The notes under the pieces: model-generated
The model's database searches: none
Told to the model about the DNA's origin: nothing
Seen by the model: only the letters and a program-made list of their open reading frames with translations
In this document: positions 18,793 through 28,709 of the stretch, in pieces
How the letters are laid out: each line of letters begins with the position of its first letter
How positions within the stretch are numbered: the stretch's first letter is position 1
Origin: Planctomycetota bacterium
Lineage (GTDB): Bacteria; Planctomycetota; Planctomycetia; Planctomycetales; Planctomycetaceae
Assembly (NCBI GenBank): GCA_022600195.1
Contig: JAHZKX010000059.1
Location: 124,001 to 188,000, forward strand
Length of the DNA stretch: 64,000 nucleotides
Direction of reading: 5' to 3'
Translations under genes and position numbers: made by a program

Positions 18793-21270
18793 TCAATGGT
18801 TGAACAAGAACTCTCGACCATTGATCAATGCCCACAGGATGTCTTCCAGTCCGGTCCGCCGATCGCTGGCAGAGGCGAGAATTGTGCCGCAATTTTTTAA
18901 ATCCAAACTGGTGGGGTGGCGATTCAAGGTGGTCAGATAGAGTTCTTTGATCGCTGCCTCATCCGTTGATTTTTTCTCGATCAGCGATGCAATCCGTCCT
19001 TTTTTATCTGACAATTTGCGTTGCACCAGTTCGCCATTGGCCATTTGCAAGACTTGTGCAAGATTTGGTTCTGCTGTCCGTTCACATTCGCAAGAGACGA
19101 TTCGCTGTGGTCGGCCCAATGTATCGAGGAAATACGAACTGAACTTGGGGTCGGGAAGTTCAATCGCCCGTGTTCCCAGAGGCACGCCACTGAAACGTTC
19201 TTGAGTGCCACAAGCGACATCAATCGCATCCAGTAAAACTTCAGCGGGCAGCCGCTTTGTTGGATAATGTGAGAAAAACTGTGAGTCCCCGGCATTCTCT
19301 TTCGTCGATGTGGAACTGAGTTGAAACGTTTTCGATCTCATAATGGACCGCATCAGTTTGCGTAAGTCGTATCCATTTTTAACAAAGTCCGCAGCGAGGG
19401 CATTAAGTAATTCCGGATTGGAAGCCGGGTTGGTTGCCCGCATGTCATCCATCGGTTCCACAAGGGCCACTCCCATCAAATATCCCCAGGTCCGGTTCAC
19501 AATATTTTTTGCGAAGAGCGTATTCCTGGGAGAAGTCAGCCATTCTGCCAGGGGTCGCCGAAGATCTCTGGACTGCACCGAATCGAGAGGCTGTTGTCCC
19601 AGAGGTGTCGGCGGAATAATTTTACCCGTTCTGGGATGTTTGATGTACCCGGAACTTTTTAGTCGAACGACCGTATCATTACCAAAACCACCGAAGTCAC
19701 TGCTTCTCTTCGTGGTCACACGTGTAAAGAAGGCAGCCATGCCGTAGTAATCCGTCTGGCTGTACGATTCGAACGGATGCTGATGGCACTTGGCACATTG
19801 CAGCCGCACTCCCAGAAAGACCTCCGCTGTGGTCTCTGCCAAATCGGTCGGATTATTCGAAACCTTATAAAAATTGGCCTGTCCATTCTGATAGATCGAG
19901 CCTTGCGCGAGAAGAATCTCCCTGACAAACTGATCGATGGGTTTATTTTCTCTGAGAGAGGCACGAATCCAGTTTGCGAAGGCCCACATGCCGATCTCGC
20001 CTACTTGATCGCGATTGTTCCGTAGTAGATCGCCCCATTTCTGAGACCAGTAGGCGCTCCATTCTTCAATATAAATATCGCGTTTGGGATCACCTGTTAA
20101 TCCCAATAATTCATCAATTAAGGCATTCCGCTTATGTTTGTCATTCGAGGTGATAAATGCTTCCACACGTTCAGAAGCAGGCAGCGTTCCAATCGACGCG
20201 AGGTACGCCCGACGAATGAATTGTTCATCACTACAAACTGGTGATGGTTTCAACCCGATTTTTTTCCAACGTGATTTCACATGCTGATCGACAAAATTCG
20301 CTGGCACGAAGTCGCGGAGATCAACATTGTCGGCGAACGATTGCACGACCATCGAAATATTGGCCAGACCCCGGTAACGGACCATGATCGCCGTCTGTCC
20401 CTGACTCTTAATAGTCACCAGCCCTGCCTCTGACACTTCAGCAACCCCAGACTTCAAGCTGTCAAAGCGGGCACGGTGTGTCACATCGCGCTGACTACCA
20501 TCATTATAATTGGCGAGTACCCGTAATTGCTTTGTATCATCAGCATGATACTGATGCTCGTGCGGAGTGATTTGAATATCAACAAGTCTGGCTTCCTTCT
20601 CGGTAGGTGTTACCGCCCCTCCTGCGATCCATGCCTGGAGAGTTAGGAACTCAGGTGATTCAACATCCATCCGTTTGCCACCGCCATGGGGAACCGCATT
20701 GATTGCTTTCTTTAAAAGCAGACTATCCATGGGCGAAAGGCGAGAGACACGTCGCTCAATTGATTCACGAACGATCGAGTGAAAATCCTGTTCCGGTGCA
20801 TATCCTAATAATGAGAGCTTGAAGTTCCCCTGGCCAAACTGGCCACCATGACAGGCCCCTTGATTACAACCTGCCTTTGTTAAGGCTGGAATCACATCTT
20901 CTGTAAAACTGACTGCACGGCTGACGCTCACATCGGTCACAACAACAGGCACATTGACGGAGTGTTTACCCGATTGAACAACAATGATCGCTTTCCCGTT
21001 TGCCAACGGAGTCACTTGGCCACTGCTGGAGACAGAGACAACCCGAGGTGTCTGGCTTTTGTATTTCACCTGATGTGTCACATCGATCGTGTGATTCTTC
21101 AGGATGTGGGAAGTAACAACAAGTTGGACTCGATCCAATTCACCTGCCAGACGGAGTTCAGCTGGCTCGACGCGAAGTGTTGTCTGCTTCTCTGCACTAT
21201 AAACAATGTTGCAGATGCCGGAGAGCATCAATAAGCTGAGCAACACAAAATGGTTTGAACGTGCATTCAT
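18793..21270 (-). CDS. DUF1549/DUF1553 protein with Big_2-like domains and CX4CH motif
   Basis: About 825 residues from ATG 21270 (the longest frame begins with TTG 21285). After a signal peptide (HFVLLSLLMLSGICNIVYSA), a bacterial Ig-like (Big_2) segment comes first. Next is a PSCyt1-like region with AGCNQGACHGG (C135, C140, H141), a CX4CH haem-like motif, then a second Ig-like segment (about 230-310). DUF1549 follows (IRRAYLASIGTLP, YWSQKWGDLLRN, CAKCHQHPFESYSQTDYY) and DUF1553 ends it (LFAKNIVNRTWGYLMG). CAKCH is a canonical CxxCH haem motif. These proteins are planctomycete-typical, periplasmic and of unknown function. It is divergent from the DUF1501 gene, its usual partner. Confidence 0.88.
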   Translation of the reverse strand: MNARSNHFVLLSLLMLSGICNIVYSAEKQTTLRVEPAELRLAGELDRVQLVVTSHILKNHTIDVTHQVKYKSQTPRVVSVSSSGQVTPLANGKAIIVVQSGKHSVNVPVVVTDVSVSRAVSFTEDVIPALTKAGCNQGACHGGQFGQGNFKLSLLGYAPEQDFHSIVRESIERRVSRLSPMDSLLLKKAINAVPHGGGKRMDVESPEFLTLQAWIAGGAVTPTEKEARLVDIQITPHEHQYHADDTKQLRVLANYNDGSQRDVTHRARFDSLKSGVAEVSEAGLVTIKSQGQTAIMVRYRGLANISMVVQSFADNVDLRDFVPANFVDQHVKSRWKKIGLKPSPVCSDEQFIRRAYLASIGTLPASERVEAFITSNDKHKRNALIDELLGLTGDPKRDIYIEEWSAYWSQKWGDLLRNNRDQVGEIGMWAFANWIRASLRENKPIDQFVREILLAQGSIYQNGQANFYKVSNNPTDLAETTAEVFLGVRLQCAKCHQHPFESYSQTDYYGMAAFFTRVTTKRSSDFGGFGNDTVVRLKSSGYIKHPRTGKIIPPTPLGQQPLDSVQSRDLRRPLAEWLTSPRNTLFAKNIVNRTWGYLMGVALVEPMDDMRATNPASNPELLNALAADFVKNGYDLRKLMRSIMRSKTFQLSSTSTKENAGDSQFFSHYPTKRLPAEVLLDAIDVACGTQERFSGVPLGTRAIELPDPKFSSYFLDTLGRPQRIVSCECERTAEPNLAQVLQMANGELVQRKLSDKKGRIASLIEKKSTDEAAIKELYLTTLNRHPTSLDLKNCGTILASASDRRTGLEDILWALINGREFLFNH

Positions 21271-21576
21271 AAAATTCTCATTCAACAGCGAGGTTGAAGG
21301 CAGGTGAGATCAAGGAGGGATTCCGCACACACTGTGGTAAGATAAACTAATCGTTGTGATTATTCTACAAGCGGAAAGAGACCGTTTCAACATGAAAGAT
21401 CAAGCTTACACCATTCTATGCTCAATTCGTTAATATTGTGTTGTCATAGGCAATCAGAGTCTATAAAATGAAAATTCGAGTACTCCACCTGGAATATTCA
21501 TGTAGACGAAACCGCATTGATCGTTCTCACTCCTACCCAACCCTCCTCAATCGTTATTCATTTAAGGGCCCGATAG

Positions 21577-22893
21577 ATGTTAAATCTATTCAAACAACAG
21601 GACTGGAATTGCCAGGGAGGTTCGCGGCGAAATTTCCTGATGCAGGTCGGCTCACTCGCCGGGCTTGGAATTTCGCTAGACAGGGCCATGCAGGTTGAGG
21701 CGGCCTCTAAGACATCAAACGAATTGAATTGCATTCTGATCTGGACGCGCGGTGGAACCAGCCACATCGATTCGATCGATCCCAAGCCAGACGCAATCGC
21801 AGATGTGCGTGGCGAATTCAAAACCATCTCAACCGCTGTTCCCGGAATTCAATTCACGGAATACATGCCGCAATTCGCGAAAAAACTGGGGTCGTTTTCC
21901 GTACTCCGCAACCTCAATCCACGCAATGGCAGTCATAGCACCGCTGATGCGATCATGATGTCGGGAAAACCGTTTAACCAGACGATCACCTATCCCTGTT
22001 TTGGATCGGCCATTTCAAAAGAAAAAGGAAAACGGAATTCGCTGCCCCCGTTTATTCAACTTGGGTCCAATGTCGATCGGCTCAAACGTGCTGGCCTGGG
22101 AGGATACCTTGGCATTGAATATAATCCGTTCGAAGTACCCGGCGATCCCAACAGTAAAACCTTTAAGGTGCGCGATGTGACACCTCCTGGTGGACTGCCA
22201 CTTTCCCGATTTGAAAAAAGACGACAGGCGCTCAACCTGCTTGATACGTTACCGCGTAAAGATAAGAAAAATGCCGGCGCGCTTGAGGCGACTGATCAGT
22301 TTTATCGCAACGCATTTGAAGTGATTTCTTCACCGCAAACGAAAAAGGCGTTTGATCTTTCCCAGGAAAAAGCGGAGTTGCGTGACGCCTATGGTCGCCA
22401 TACATTTGGACAAAGCTGTTTGCTTGCGAGACGACTGGTGGAATCGGGTGCCCGGTTTGTTACCGTCAGCGATGGTGGCTGGGACACACATGGCAGTAAC
22501 TTCAAAACATTGAGATCAAAACTTCCGCCAGTCGATCAGGGAATGACCGCTCTGATTGAAGACTTGAAAGATCGTGGTTTACTGGCAAATACGCTGGTTG
22601 TCTGGATGACAGATTTTGGACGCACTTCCGTGATCAACGCAAATTCAGGCCGCGATCACTCTTCGACAGCCAGTTATATCTGTATGTCCGGTATTGGCAC
22701 TCCGGGAGGAGCAGTGATTGGCCAAACCGATGCAAAAGCAGAACGAGTGGTTGGCAAAGAATACTATGCACATGATGTCGCTGCGACGATTTACTCCAAG
22801 CTTGGCATTTCTCTGGATACCTTCCACATTGCTCCTGATGGACGCCCTATCCGGTTGTGCGATGGTCACCCGATTCCTGAACTGATGGGATAA
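21577..22893 (+). CDS. DUF1501 protein (alkaline-phosphatase/sulfatase-like fold)
   Basis: 438 residues. An N-terminal Tat-like signal, GSRRNFLMQVGSLAGLGISL, suggests folded export. Family motifs include LIWTRGGTSHIDSIDPKP, SVLRNLNPRNGSHSTADAIM, ARFVTVSDGGWDTHGSNF and VVWMTDFGRTSVINANSGRD. DUF1501 proteins resemble the alkaline-phosphatase superfamily and almost always accompany DUF1549/DUF1553 (PSCyt) genes in planctomycetes; their substrate is unknown. The PPC-domain gene begins 4 bases after the stop, so the two are an operon. The DUF1549 partner is on the opposite strand about 300 bases away. Confidence 0.9.
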   Translation: MLNLFKQQDWNCQGGSRRNFLMQVGSLAGLGISLDRAMQVEAASKTSNELNCILIWTRGGTSHIDSIDPKPDAIADVRGEFKTISTAVPGIQFTEYMPQFAKKLGSFSVLRNLNPRNGSHSTADAIMMSGKPFNQTITYPCFGSAISKEKGKRNSLPPFIQLGSNVDRLKRAGLGGYLGIEYNPFEVPGDPNSKTFKVRDVTPPGGLPLSRFEKRRQALNLLDTLPRKDKKNAGALEATDQFYRNAFEVISSPQTKKAFDLSQEKAELRDAYGRHTFGQSCLLARRLVESGARFVTVSDGGWDTHGSNFKTLRSKLPPVDQGMTALIEDLKDRGLLANTLVVWMTDFGRTSVINANSGRDHSSTASYICMSGIGTPGGAVIGQTDAKAERVVGKEYYAHDVAATIYSKLGISLDTFHIAPDGRPIRLCDGHPIPELMG

Positions 22894-22896
22894 TCC

Positions 22897-25050
22897 ATGC
22901 ATTTAAAATCGAGTCGCTTATGCGCTCTGACAACACTCGTCAGTCTGCTCGCCGTTGAATTTTTTATACCGCACGCTGTCGAAGCAAAAATTGGTTTTCG
23001 GCAACTGACATCAATCCATCCGGTTGCCGTTCAGCGGGGAACGAGTCGACAGGTGCGCGTGCGCAGTAATTTCACGCTCGATAACACCTACGCAACATTC
23101 TTCGACCGCCCCGGCATAGCGATGAAATATGCGGAAACGAAACCAATCAAGGCACCCCGTACGAGCCGCTCGGCGGTTGGAACACCATTTCGCTTTGATG
23201 TGACAGTTCCCAGCGATCAACCGACGGGCGTTTACGAAGTGCGCGTGGCCACAGATCAGGCTGTCTCAAGTATTTCTCATTTGCTGGTCACAGATTACCC
23301 GGTGATCGAAGAAGCCGCCGACAAAAAAAACAATACACCTGAAACAGCACAGACGGTTTCTATTCCGGCTGCCATTTGTGGTGTCTGTGAGAAGGATGAA
23401 GATATCGACTGCTTCCGATTTAAAGGGGCACGCGGTCAGAAGATTACCGCGCAGGTTTATGCGCAGCGTGTGACCGAATGTATTCACATTATGGTCGTCA
23501 AACACCCGGTCTATCATATGAATCCCATTCTGACATTAGTCGGACCGAGTGGTCAAATCGTCGCGGAGAATGACAACTTCTACGGCGGCGATTCGTTTTT
23601 CAATTGTGAGTTACCTGAAGATGGTGATTACGTCGTTAAAATTCGTGATGTCCGTTTTGCAGGGAATAAGAAGTTCTCCTACTGTATTGAGCTATCTGAT
23701 CGACCGTTTCTCAAAGCCATGTTTCCGCTGGCAATTCAGCAGGGCAAACAGGCAAAGTGTCAACCCGTTGGTTATGGATTTGAAGGTTCGAAACCAATTC
23801 AATTGACTGCTTCGAAAAATATTGGCAACTGGAACCCGATTCGTTATCAGGCTCAGTCTGGCCTGACCAATCAAGTCGCGCTGTTAACCAGTCCTCTTCC
23901 CCAATATGCTGTGAAAGAGGGAAATGAAACTCAGGCAACCGCGACAAAAGTGAATCTTCCCTGTGGCATCAGTGGCTGCATTACAAAACCAGATGGTGCC
24001 CAGTTCTATTCTTTTGAAGCCAAAAAAGGACAGTACTACCAGTTCGAAGTCGAAGCGCATCGCCATGGTCTGCCTCTCGACAGTCTGATCGAAATCTACA
24101 ACGAAAAGGGAAGTAAACTTGCCGAAGCGGACGACACATCAACTAACCCCCATGCCTACGCCTGGACAGCCAAAGACAGCCAGTTACGATTTCTCGCTCC
24201 CGCAGATGGACGATATTATGTTTCTGTAAGAGACATGAATGGCCGAGGGGGAGATCACTTCGTCTACTATCTCAAAGCCAAATTGGATGGTCCCGACTTC
24301 GATCTGTACGGGGAATATTATTATGCCATGCTCGCACCAGGCACACGCATGCTCTGGTTTGCTCATGTCCGGCGTTTAAATGGCTTCAATGGTCCGGTAA
24401 AACTTGACGTTGAAGGACTGCCCAAAGGCGTGACGCTAACCCCCGCGACCATTCCTGCGGGAATGAATCACTGTGCTTTAATTTTGACAGCCGCTAAAGA
24501 TGCCAAGATCGATGCGGGGCTTGTCCGTGTTGTGGGTAAAGCCAGCGTCACCGGTCCCGGTGATTCAACACCACGTGAACTGAAACGTTACGGAATGGTG
24601 ACTTGTGAATTACAACAAGGTGGTGGCAGTGCCCAGATTCGCTGGCCCTGCAAAACTCAAATTGTCGGCGTCACCAAGCCCCTGGATCTGGTGACGGTGG
24701 AAGCAAGCCCGGCTGTGATCAATCTGAAACCGGGAGAGAAAACAGAAATTACTGTGAAAATTACGCGTCAAAAGGGCAAATCAAACCCTGTTACACTGGC
24801 CATGAGTCACATGTATTACACTACCAGCTATGGCAATCAGCTTCCCCCCGGCGTCACACTTTCCAGTGAAAGCCGCACGCAATTGAAAGGGAACGAGACT
24901 GAAGCCAAAATCATTCTCGAAGCTTCGAAAACTGCGAAGCCAGTCAAAAATCTCCCGGTCGCCATCATGGCTCGCGTCTACGTCAGCTACAACATCAGCA
25001 CCAACTACGCCTCCACGCCAATATCACTATCCGTCAATCCTGCGAAGTAA
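22897..25050 (+). CDS. Secreted protein with two PPC (pre-peptidase C-terminal) domains
   Basis: 717 residues with a signal peptide (SRLCALTTLVSLLAVEFFIPHAVEA). An Ig-like segment (about 35-135) precedes a first PPC domain (about 145-270: NNTPETAQTVSIP, DIDCFRFKGARGQKITAQVY, EDGDYVVKIRDVRF) and a second one (about 345-470: GNETQATATKV, AQFYSFEAKKGQYYQFEVEA, ADGRYYVSVRDMNG). C-terminal Ig-like strands follow. PPC domains aid secretion or glycan adhesion. It starts 4 bases after the DUF1501 stop, so it is probably co-translated, forming a DUF1549-DUF1501-PPC cluster seen repeatedly in this clade. Biochemical role unknown. Confidence 0.85.
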   Translation: MHLKSSRLCALTTLVSLLAVEFFIPHAVEAKIGFRQLTSIHPVAVQRGTSRQVRVRSNFTLDNTYATFFDRPGIAMKYAETKPIKAPRTSRSAVGTPFRFDVTVPSDQPTGVYEVRVATDQAVSSISHLLVTDYPVIEEAADKKNNTPETAQTVSIPAAICGVCEKDEDIDCFRFKGARGQKITAQVYAQRVTECIHIMVVKHPVYHMNPILTLVGPSGQIVAENDNFYGGDSFFNCELPEDGDYVVKIRDVRFAGNKKFSYCIELSDRPFLKAMFPLAIQQGKQAKCQPVGYGFEGSKPIQLTASKNIGNWNPIRYQAQSGLTNQVALLTSPLPQYAVKEGNETQATATKVNLPCGISGCITKPDGAQFYSFEAKKGQYYQFEVEAHRHGLPLDSLIEIYNEKGSKLAEADDTSTNPHAYAWTAKDSQLRFLAPADGRYYVSVRDMNGRGGDHFVYYLKAKLDGPDFDLYGEYYYAMLAPGTRMLWFAHVRRLNGFNGPVKLDVEGLPKGVTLTPATIPAGMNHCALILTAAKDAKIDAGLVRVVGKASVTGPGDSTPRELKRYGMVTCELQQGGGSAQIRWPCKTQIVGVTKPLDLVTVEASPAVINLKPGEKTEITVKITRQKGKSNPVTLAMSHMYYTTSYGNQLPPGVTLSSESRTQLKGNETEAKIILEASKTAKPVKNLPVAIMARVYVSYNISTNYASTPISLSVNPAK

Positions 25051-25262
25051 TATTGAATTCCATCAGCGCGATTCCTTAAATTGCTTTTCCTCAGTCGTAC
25101 TACTCACAGCCGCTTAACACTCCACAAACTCATACGACTATGCAGCCGCGTTTGAGTCAAGGTTGAATGGGTGCCAAGACTGTCCGCTCGTTGATTTATC
25201 GTAATCATGCATCATGTACAACCACGATTCCCGGCTTCCGACCGCCAGATAATTGAGTGTTG

Positions 25263-27203
25263 CTATGGTTTGGAAGCAGAGGAGATTCGTCGGCTGACAT
25301 GCACTTCGGTCGTCTTGCGATTCGGTATATCACAGCGAACGGTCAATATTATATATTGACCACCATTGCTGGTGATCGCTGATTCGATCCTGCCGTGATC
25401 CACGACATAGTCACCGTGCGGCATCACAAACGTCAATCGGCAATTCGAAAAATCCTCGGCGTAGTCGTTGGTCACTGTTGCCTTCAACGATGTGTGCGTC
25501 CCGTCGTTGGCTGGTGTGATCGTCGATCGCAGCGGAGGAAGTTCTTCTCGACCGAAGGGATACGGATTGATCTCATGTCCATCGTAGGTACACGATACGA
25601 CACGGGTATTTTCAAAACGCACGACACGAAAACTTACAGCGTTGACCTTACCGATCCGGACAGTCGGTGTCTTGCCCATATTCATAACGCGTTTCCCAGT
25701 TCCGTGGGCATCGTGAATCATGCGGACGCCATGTTTGTCGATGAACTCGAGAGGAGCGTTATTTTCGAAGGCGTTGATGATTTTGCAGGCGACCGACTTC
25801 CGCGCCGAGAACAGTGCCTCAGCCTTCGATCGGTCGACATGCCAGGGATGGCCAAAGTTCATGACACTGACATCCGGACCGAAATCAACGATCCCCACCT
25901 GATCGCCATACCACTTTTCATGCCCGTGGAAACGATGGTTTCCGAAGTTCACGAGGTAGGGCATCTCCAACCGGGTCAATGCTCCGGAGATGTACGCGGG
26001 ATTGACAGCATTGCTGTTGAGCACGAGATCGGGGCCGATGAGATTCGCCATCGTCGCCATGCGTTCGAGGTACTCAGCCTGGTATTGTGACGATGTGTCG
26101 AGATGACCAAATGTCACAAGGACCGGGTCGGTTGGAAACGACTGCACGACATGTACAGAACGCGGCGAGCTTCTCACGCTGCGCTGGCCGTTGTTCGAGG
26201 TTGTGACACTCAAATCGTAGAGTCCGGGTGGCATGTCTTCGGGAAGATGGGCCACGACTTCGCGGTCGTAGTAGTACGCGGCCGACTTGTCTTCTTCGAA
26301 TCGTAAATTCCGCGAAATCACCGCTGGACCGACCGAGCGTCTCAACTCGACCTTCTCGATCAGATCCTTATAGCTGTTAAATCGGGCACGGAATGATTGG
26401 TTCGGTTTTCGAATCGCGGGTCGATTCAACGCGGGAAAGCGAAATCGCGTTTTTCGTGTCGCCGCGTTGCGAGTCAGATAGAACGCAGGCAAGGTTGTCG
26501 ATTTGTATTTCTCGATCACGATATTCTCGGCGGTGACTGATTGCCAGCCGACGGCAGTGACCTTCAACGTGTACCCGCTTCCCGGCGCCAAACCGGCCAG
26601 CCGGCATCGGCCACTCAACCAGTTTCGCACGAGCGCGTTGCGGACGACACGATCACCCTGGGTGACGATGGCGCGCGCTTCGACTAGATAAGCGTTATCT
26701 TCGCCGTTGATCGAAAACTGCAGGTCACCGGTGGGGGAATTGAAAACATGAAACCCCTCAATCCGACATCCGCTGCCCTCTTCGCGTTGCAGGTGTTCGA
26801 TGTGCAACGTGTGCGCGCCATTCGTTAAACCTCGTGCCAAGACAACTTCCAGGGCACCGCTTCTTGGCTCGATACTTATCGGCTCCCCGCCGTCGATGCG
26901 TGTCAGGATACGTCCCAGATTAGGTGTTCCGTAGGCCGGAACAGCGTTGTTTGCCAGTCGGATGGCGATTCCCGTTCCTTGAAAGTGAAGAGTTAGCGTT
27001 GCCCCATGAGTCGACGTCAGAAGATGTGAGGCGTGGGAGTAACGGAAGCTTGTCTTGCGCCAATCACCGATGCGCTTGACCTTCATTTCATCAGTCGCGT
27101 CGATCCATGTGGAAGACGTTTCATCCGCTTCACTCACTCCAGTGGGGCTGCACGCAAAATTCAACGCTATCAATATAAACGAAGTAATGAACCGGTTTTT
27201 CAT
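25263..27203 (-). CDS. Secreted metallophosphatase-like protein with degenerate metal site
   Basis: 646 residues; signal peptide to about residue 26. Domain order: jelly-roll-like segment (about 33-150), carboxypeptidase-regulatory-like segment (about 160-245, VRNALVRNWLSGRCRLAGL), Ig-like segment (about 265-355), then a calcineurin-type phosphoesterase-like core (about 358-560). In the core, FGHLDTSSQYQAEYLERM, PDLVLNSNAVNP and YLVNFGNHRFHGHEKW follow the D-x-H / GD / GNHE order, but several metal ligands are replaced (NSNA for GD, HR for HE). It is therefore probably not a conventional phosphatase. A truncated second copy lies at 53426-54114. Base composition looks GC-richer than its surroundings. 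Confidence 0.7.
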   Translation of the reverse strand: MKNRFITSFILIALNFACSPTGVSEADETSSTWIDATDEMKVKRIGDWRKTSFRYSHASHLLTSTHGATLTLHFQGTGIAIRLANNAVPAYGTPNLGRILTRIDGGEPISIEPRSGALEVVLARGLTNGAHTLHIEHLQREEGSGCRIEGFHVFNSPTGDLQFSINGEDNAYLVEARAIVTQGDRVVRNALVRNWLSGRCRLAGLAPGSGYTLKVTAVGWQSVTAENIVIEKYKSTTLPAFYLTRNAATRKTRFRFPALNRPAIRKPNQSFRARFNSYKDLIEKVELRRSVGPAVISRNLRFEEDKSAAYYYDREVVAHLPEDMPPGLYDLSVTTSNNGQRSVRSSPRSVHVVQSFPTDPVLVTFGHLDTSSQYQAEYLERMATMANLIGPDLVLNSNAVNPAYISGALTRLEMPYLVNFGNHRFHGHEKWYGDQVGIVDFGPDVSVMNFGHPWHVDRSKAEALFSARKSVACKIINAFENNAPLEFIDKHGVRMIHDAHGTGKRVMNMGKTPTVRIGKVNAVSFRVVRFENTRVVSCTYDGHEINPYPFGREELPPLRSTITPANDGTHTSLKATVTNDYAEDFSNCRLTFVMPHGDYVVDHGRIESAITSNGGQYIILTVRCDIPNRKTTEVHVSRRISSASKP

Positions 27204-27627
27204 GACCTGTGGCCTCCGAATGTGGGAGTTCGTCTTTAAATACCTAGTATGACGTATACGCCTTGAAATGAAACCGAGCGGTTGCAGGTTGGGAAGAAAA
27301 GAACCATGTTAAAAGAAACGACGTTTCAAAGATTCTGTTGACTCTATGTATTTTGGTACTCCGAGCAAATCACCGTTTTCGGGAGTACGTTTTTCGGTAT
27401 CGCCCAGAGCGTATCTGTAAACGTACCGTGAGGGTTTCTGATACGATCAGCTGCCAAATTACTGACGGGATGCGATTTCAGCAGCAAAAACGCAACGTTT
27501 TCAATTCTCCTTTCCCGCTCCGGCAGACAAACAGAACAGAGTTAGATACCATCGAGTACTAAGTGATGTGACTGATGTCATCCAGGGGGCCACCTCTCAA
27601 AACAATCACCAGTAACGGAGAGACAAC
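27204..27627. other. Divergent intergenic region, nothing recognised
   Basis: About 420 bases between the metallophosphatase-like gene (-) and the beta-helix gene (+). It presumably contains both promoters. I see no RNA gene or repeat shared with the rest of the window. GGAGAG precedes the ATG at 27628. Confidence 0.4.
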
Positions 27628-28674
27628 ATGAACACAATCCCGCTAACATCCCAGACGGCTAAGCAACAGATTCACTGGTGGCGATTCTTTGGTGCGATAA
27701 CATTGCTGTCTGTAGTTGGACTGATGGGAGCCGTCAGTCAGTCAGAAGTAAAGACTGAAATTCCAGGATGGGTCGTGCTTCAGAAAAGTTCCAACGGGGA
27801 TCATACGGAACTCATTCAAAAGGCTATCGATTCTGTTGCCAGGACGGGCGGCACTCTGTTTCTTCCGGCGGGCACCTATCGACACACAGGGTTGATCGGT
27901 CGTGCGAACGTTCATCTTCGTGGTGCGCATGTCAGTAGCGTCAAACTCATTTACACCGGGAAGTCTGGTGATGGGATTACACTTGAGGGCCACCCCGATT
28001 ATTTCACGATTTCTGATCTCACTCTGAAATCCGAACAGAGATCAAACGGCTGGGCCATTCGAGCGGAGAAAGGTACTCACCGGTCGCTGCGCATGGAACA
28101 TCTCAATATCGTCGGGTTTGAGAATGGGATTTTGATCACGGATGCGTTGAATATCACAATCAGAGACTGTCGTATCGGACATACGTTTCCCAATCATCCC
28201 AAAGGGATTGGAATTCAGATCGGGAATGGTCGTGATCGGGGTGGTAATGGGGTGACAGTCGCTGACTGCTATCTGAACAGCCTTGATAAAGGGATTATCA
28301 CCTATGCGCAGGCCTGCCTGATCTCACGGCCGATTATGGAATTATGTCACACAGGTATCGAAACACATGGCATCACCTCGATAGTGATGCCATGGTACGA
28401 CAGCACAACAGATGTTGCGCATGTCAGTATCCAGCCAAATACTGTGGGTGGAGGGGAGTCGGGTACAGGTGTGTTGCTTCTGGGTTATGGCACCAGCGGT
28501 TCAAATATTAAATACGGTTCCAATACTGAGCGCAGTCGAACAGTGATGCTGCCGGAGAGACTCGATTTTCCACCGGGTGACGATGCCAAAAACCTGCGCG
28601 GCATCAAACTGGGGAATGTCGTTATTGACCGGGACGGTGTTATCTATGCCAGAGAGTTCAAAAAACTTCCTTAG
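27628..28674 (+). CDS. Right-handed beta-helix (pectate-lyase-superfamily-like) protein
   Basis: 348 residues with a hydrophobic N-terminal helix (about 19-38) that anchors or exports it. From residue 50, DHTELIQKAIDSVARTGGTL, LPAGTYRHTG and repeated short strands (FTISDLTLKS, RMEHLNIVGFENGILI, ITIRDCRIGH, VTVADCYLN) match the beginning of the Pectate_lyase_3 / parallel beta-helix fold. Such proteins bind or cleave acidic polysaccharides, or serve as phage-like tail fibres. No lyase catalytic signature is clear. It is followed on the same strand by a decayed PQQ propeller gene. Confidence 0.75.
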   Translation: MNTIPLTSQTAKQQIHWWRFFGAITLLSVVGLMGAVSQSEVKTEIPGWVVLQKSSNGDHTELIQKAIDSVARTGGTLFLPAGTYRHTGLIGRANVHLRGAHVSSVKLIYTGKSGDGITLEGHPDYFTISDLTLKSEQRSNGWAIRAEKGTHRSLRMEHLNIVGFENGILITDALNITIRDCRIGHTFPNHPKGIGIQIGNGRDRGGNGVTVADCYLNSLDKGIITYAQACLISRPIMELCHTGIETHGITSIVMPWYDSTTDVAHVSIQPNTVGGGESGTGVLLLGYGTSGSNIKYGSNTERSRTVMLPERLDFPPGDDAKNLRGIKLGNVVIDRDGVIYAREFKKLP

Positions 28675-28709
28675 CGGCGACAGCTTGTTCAGCAGGCGGA
28701 TGTCATTAT

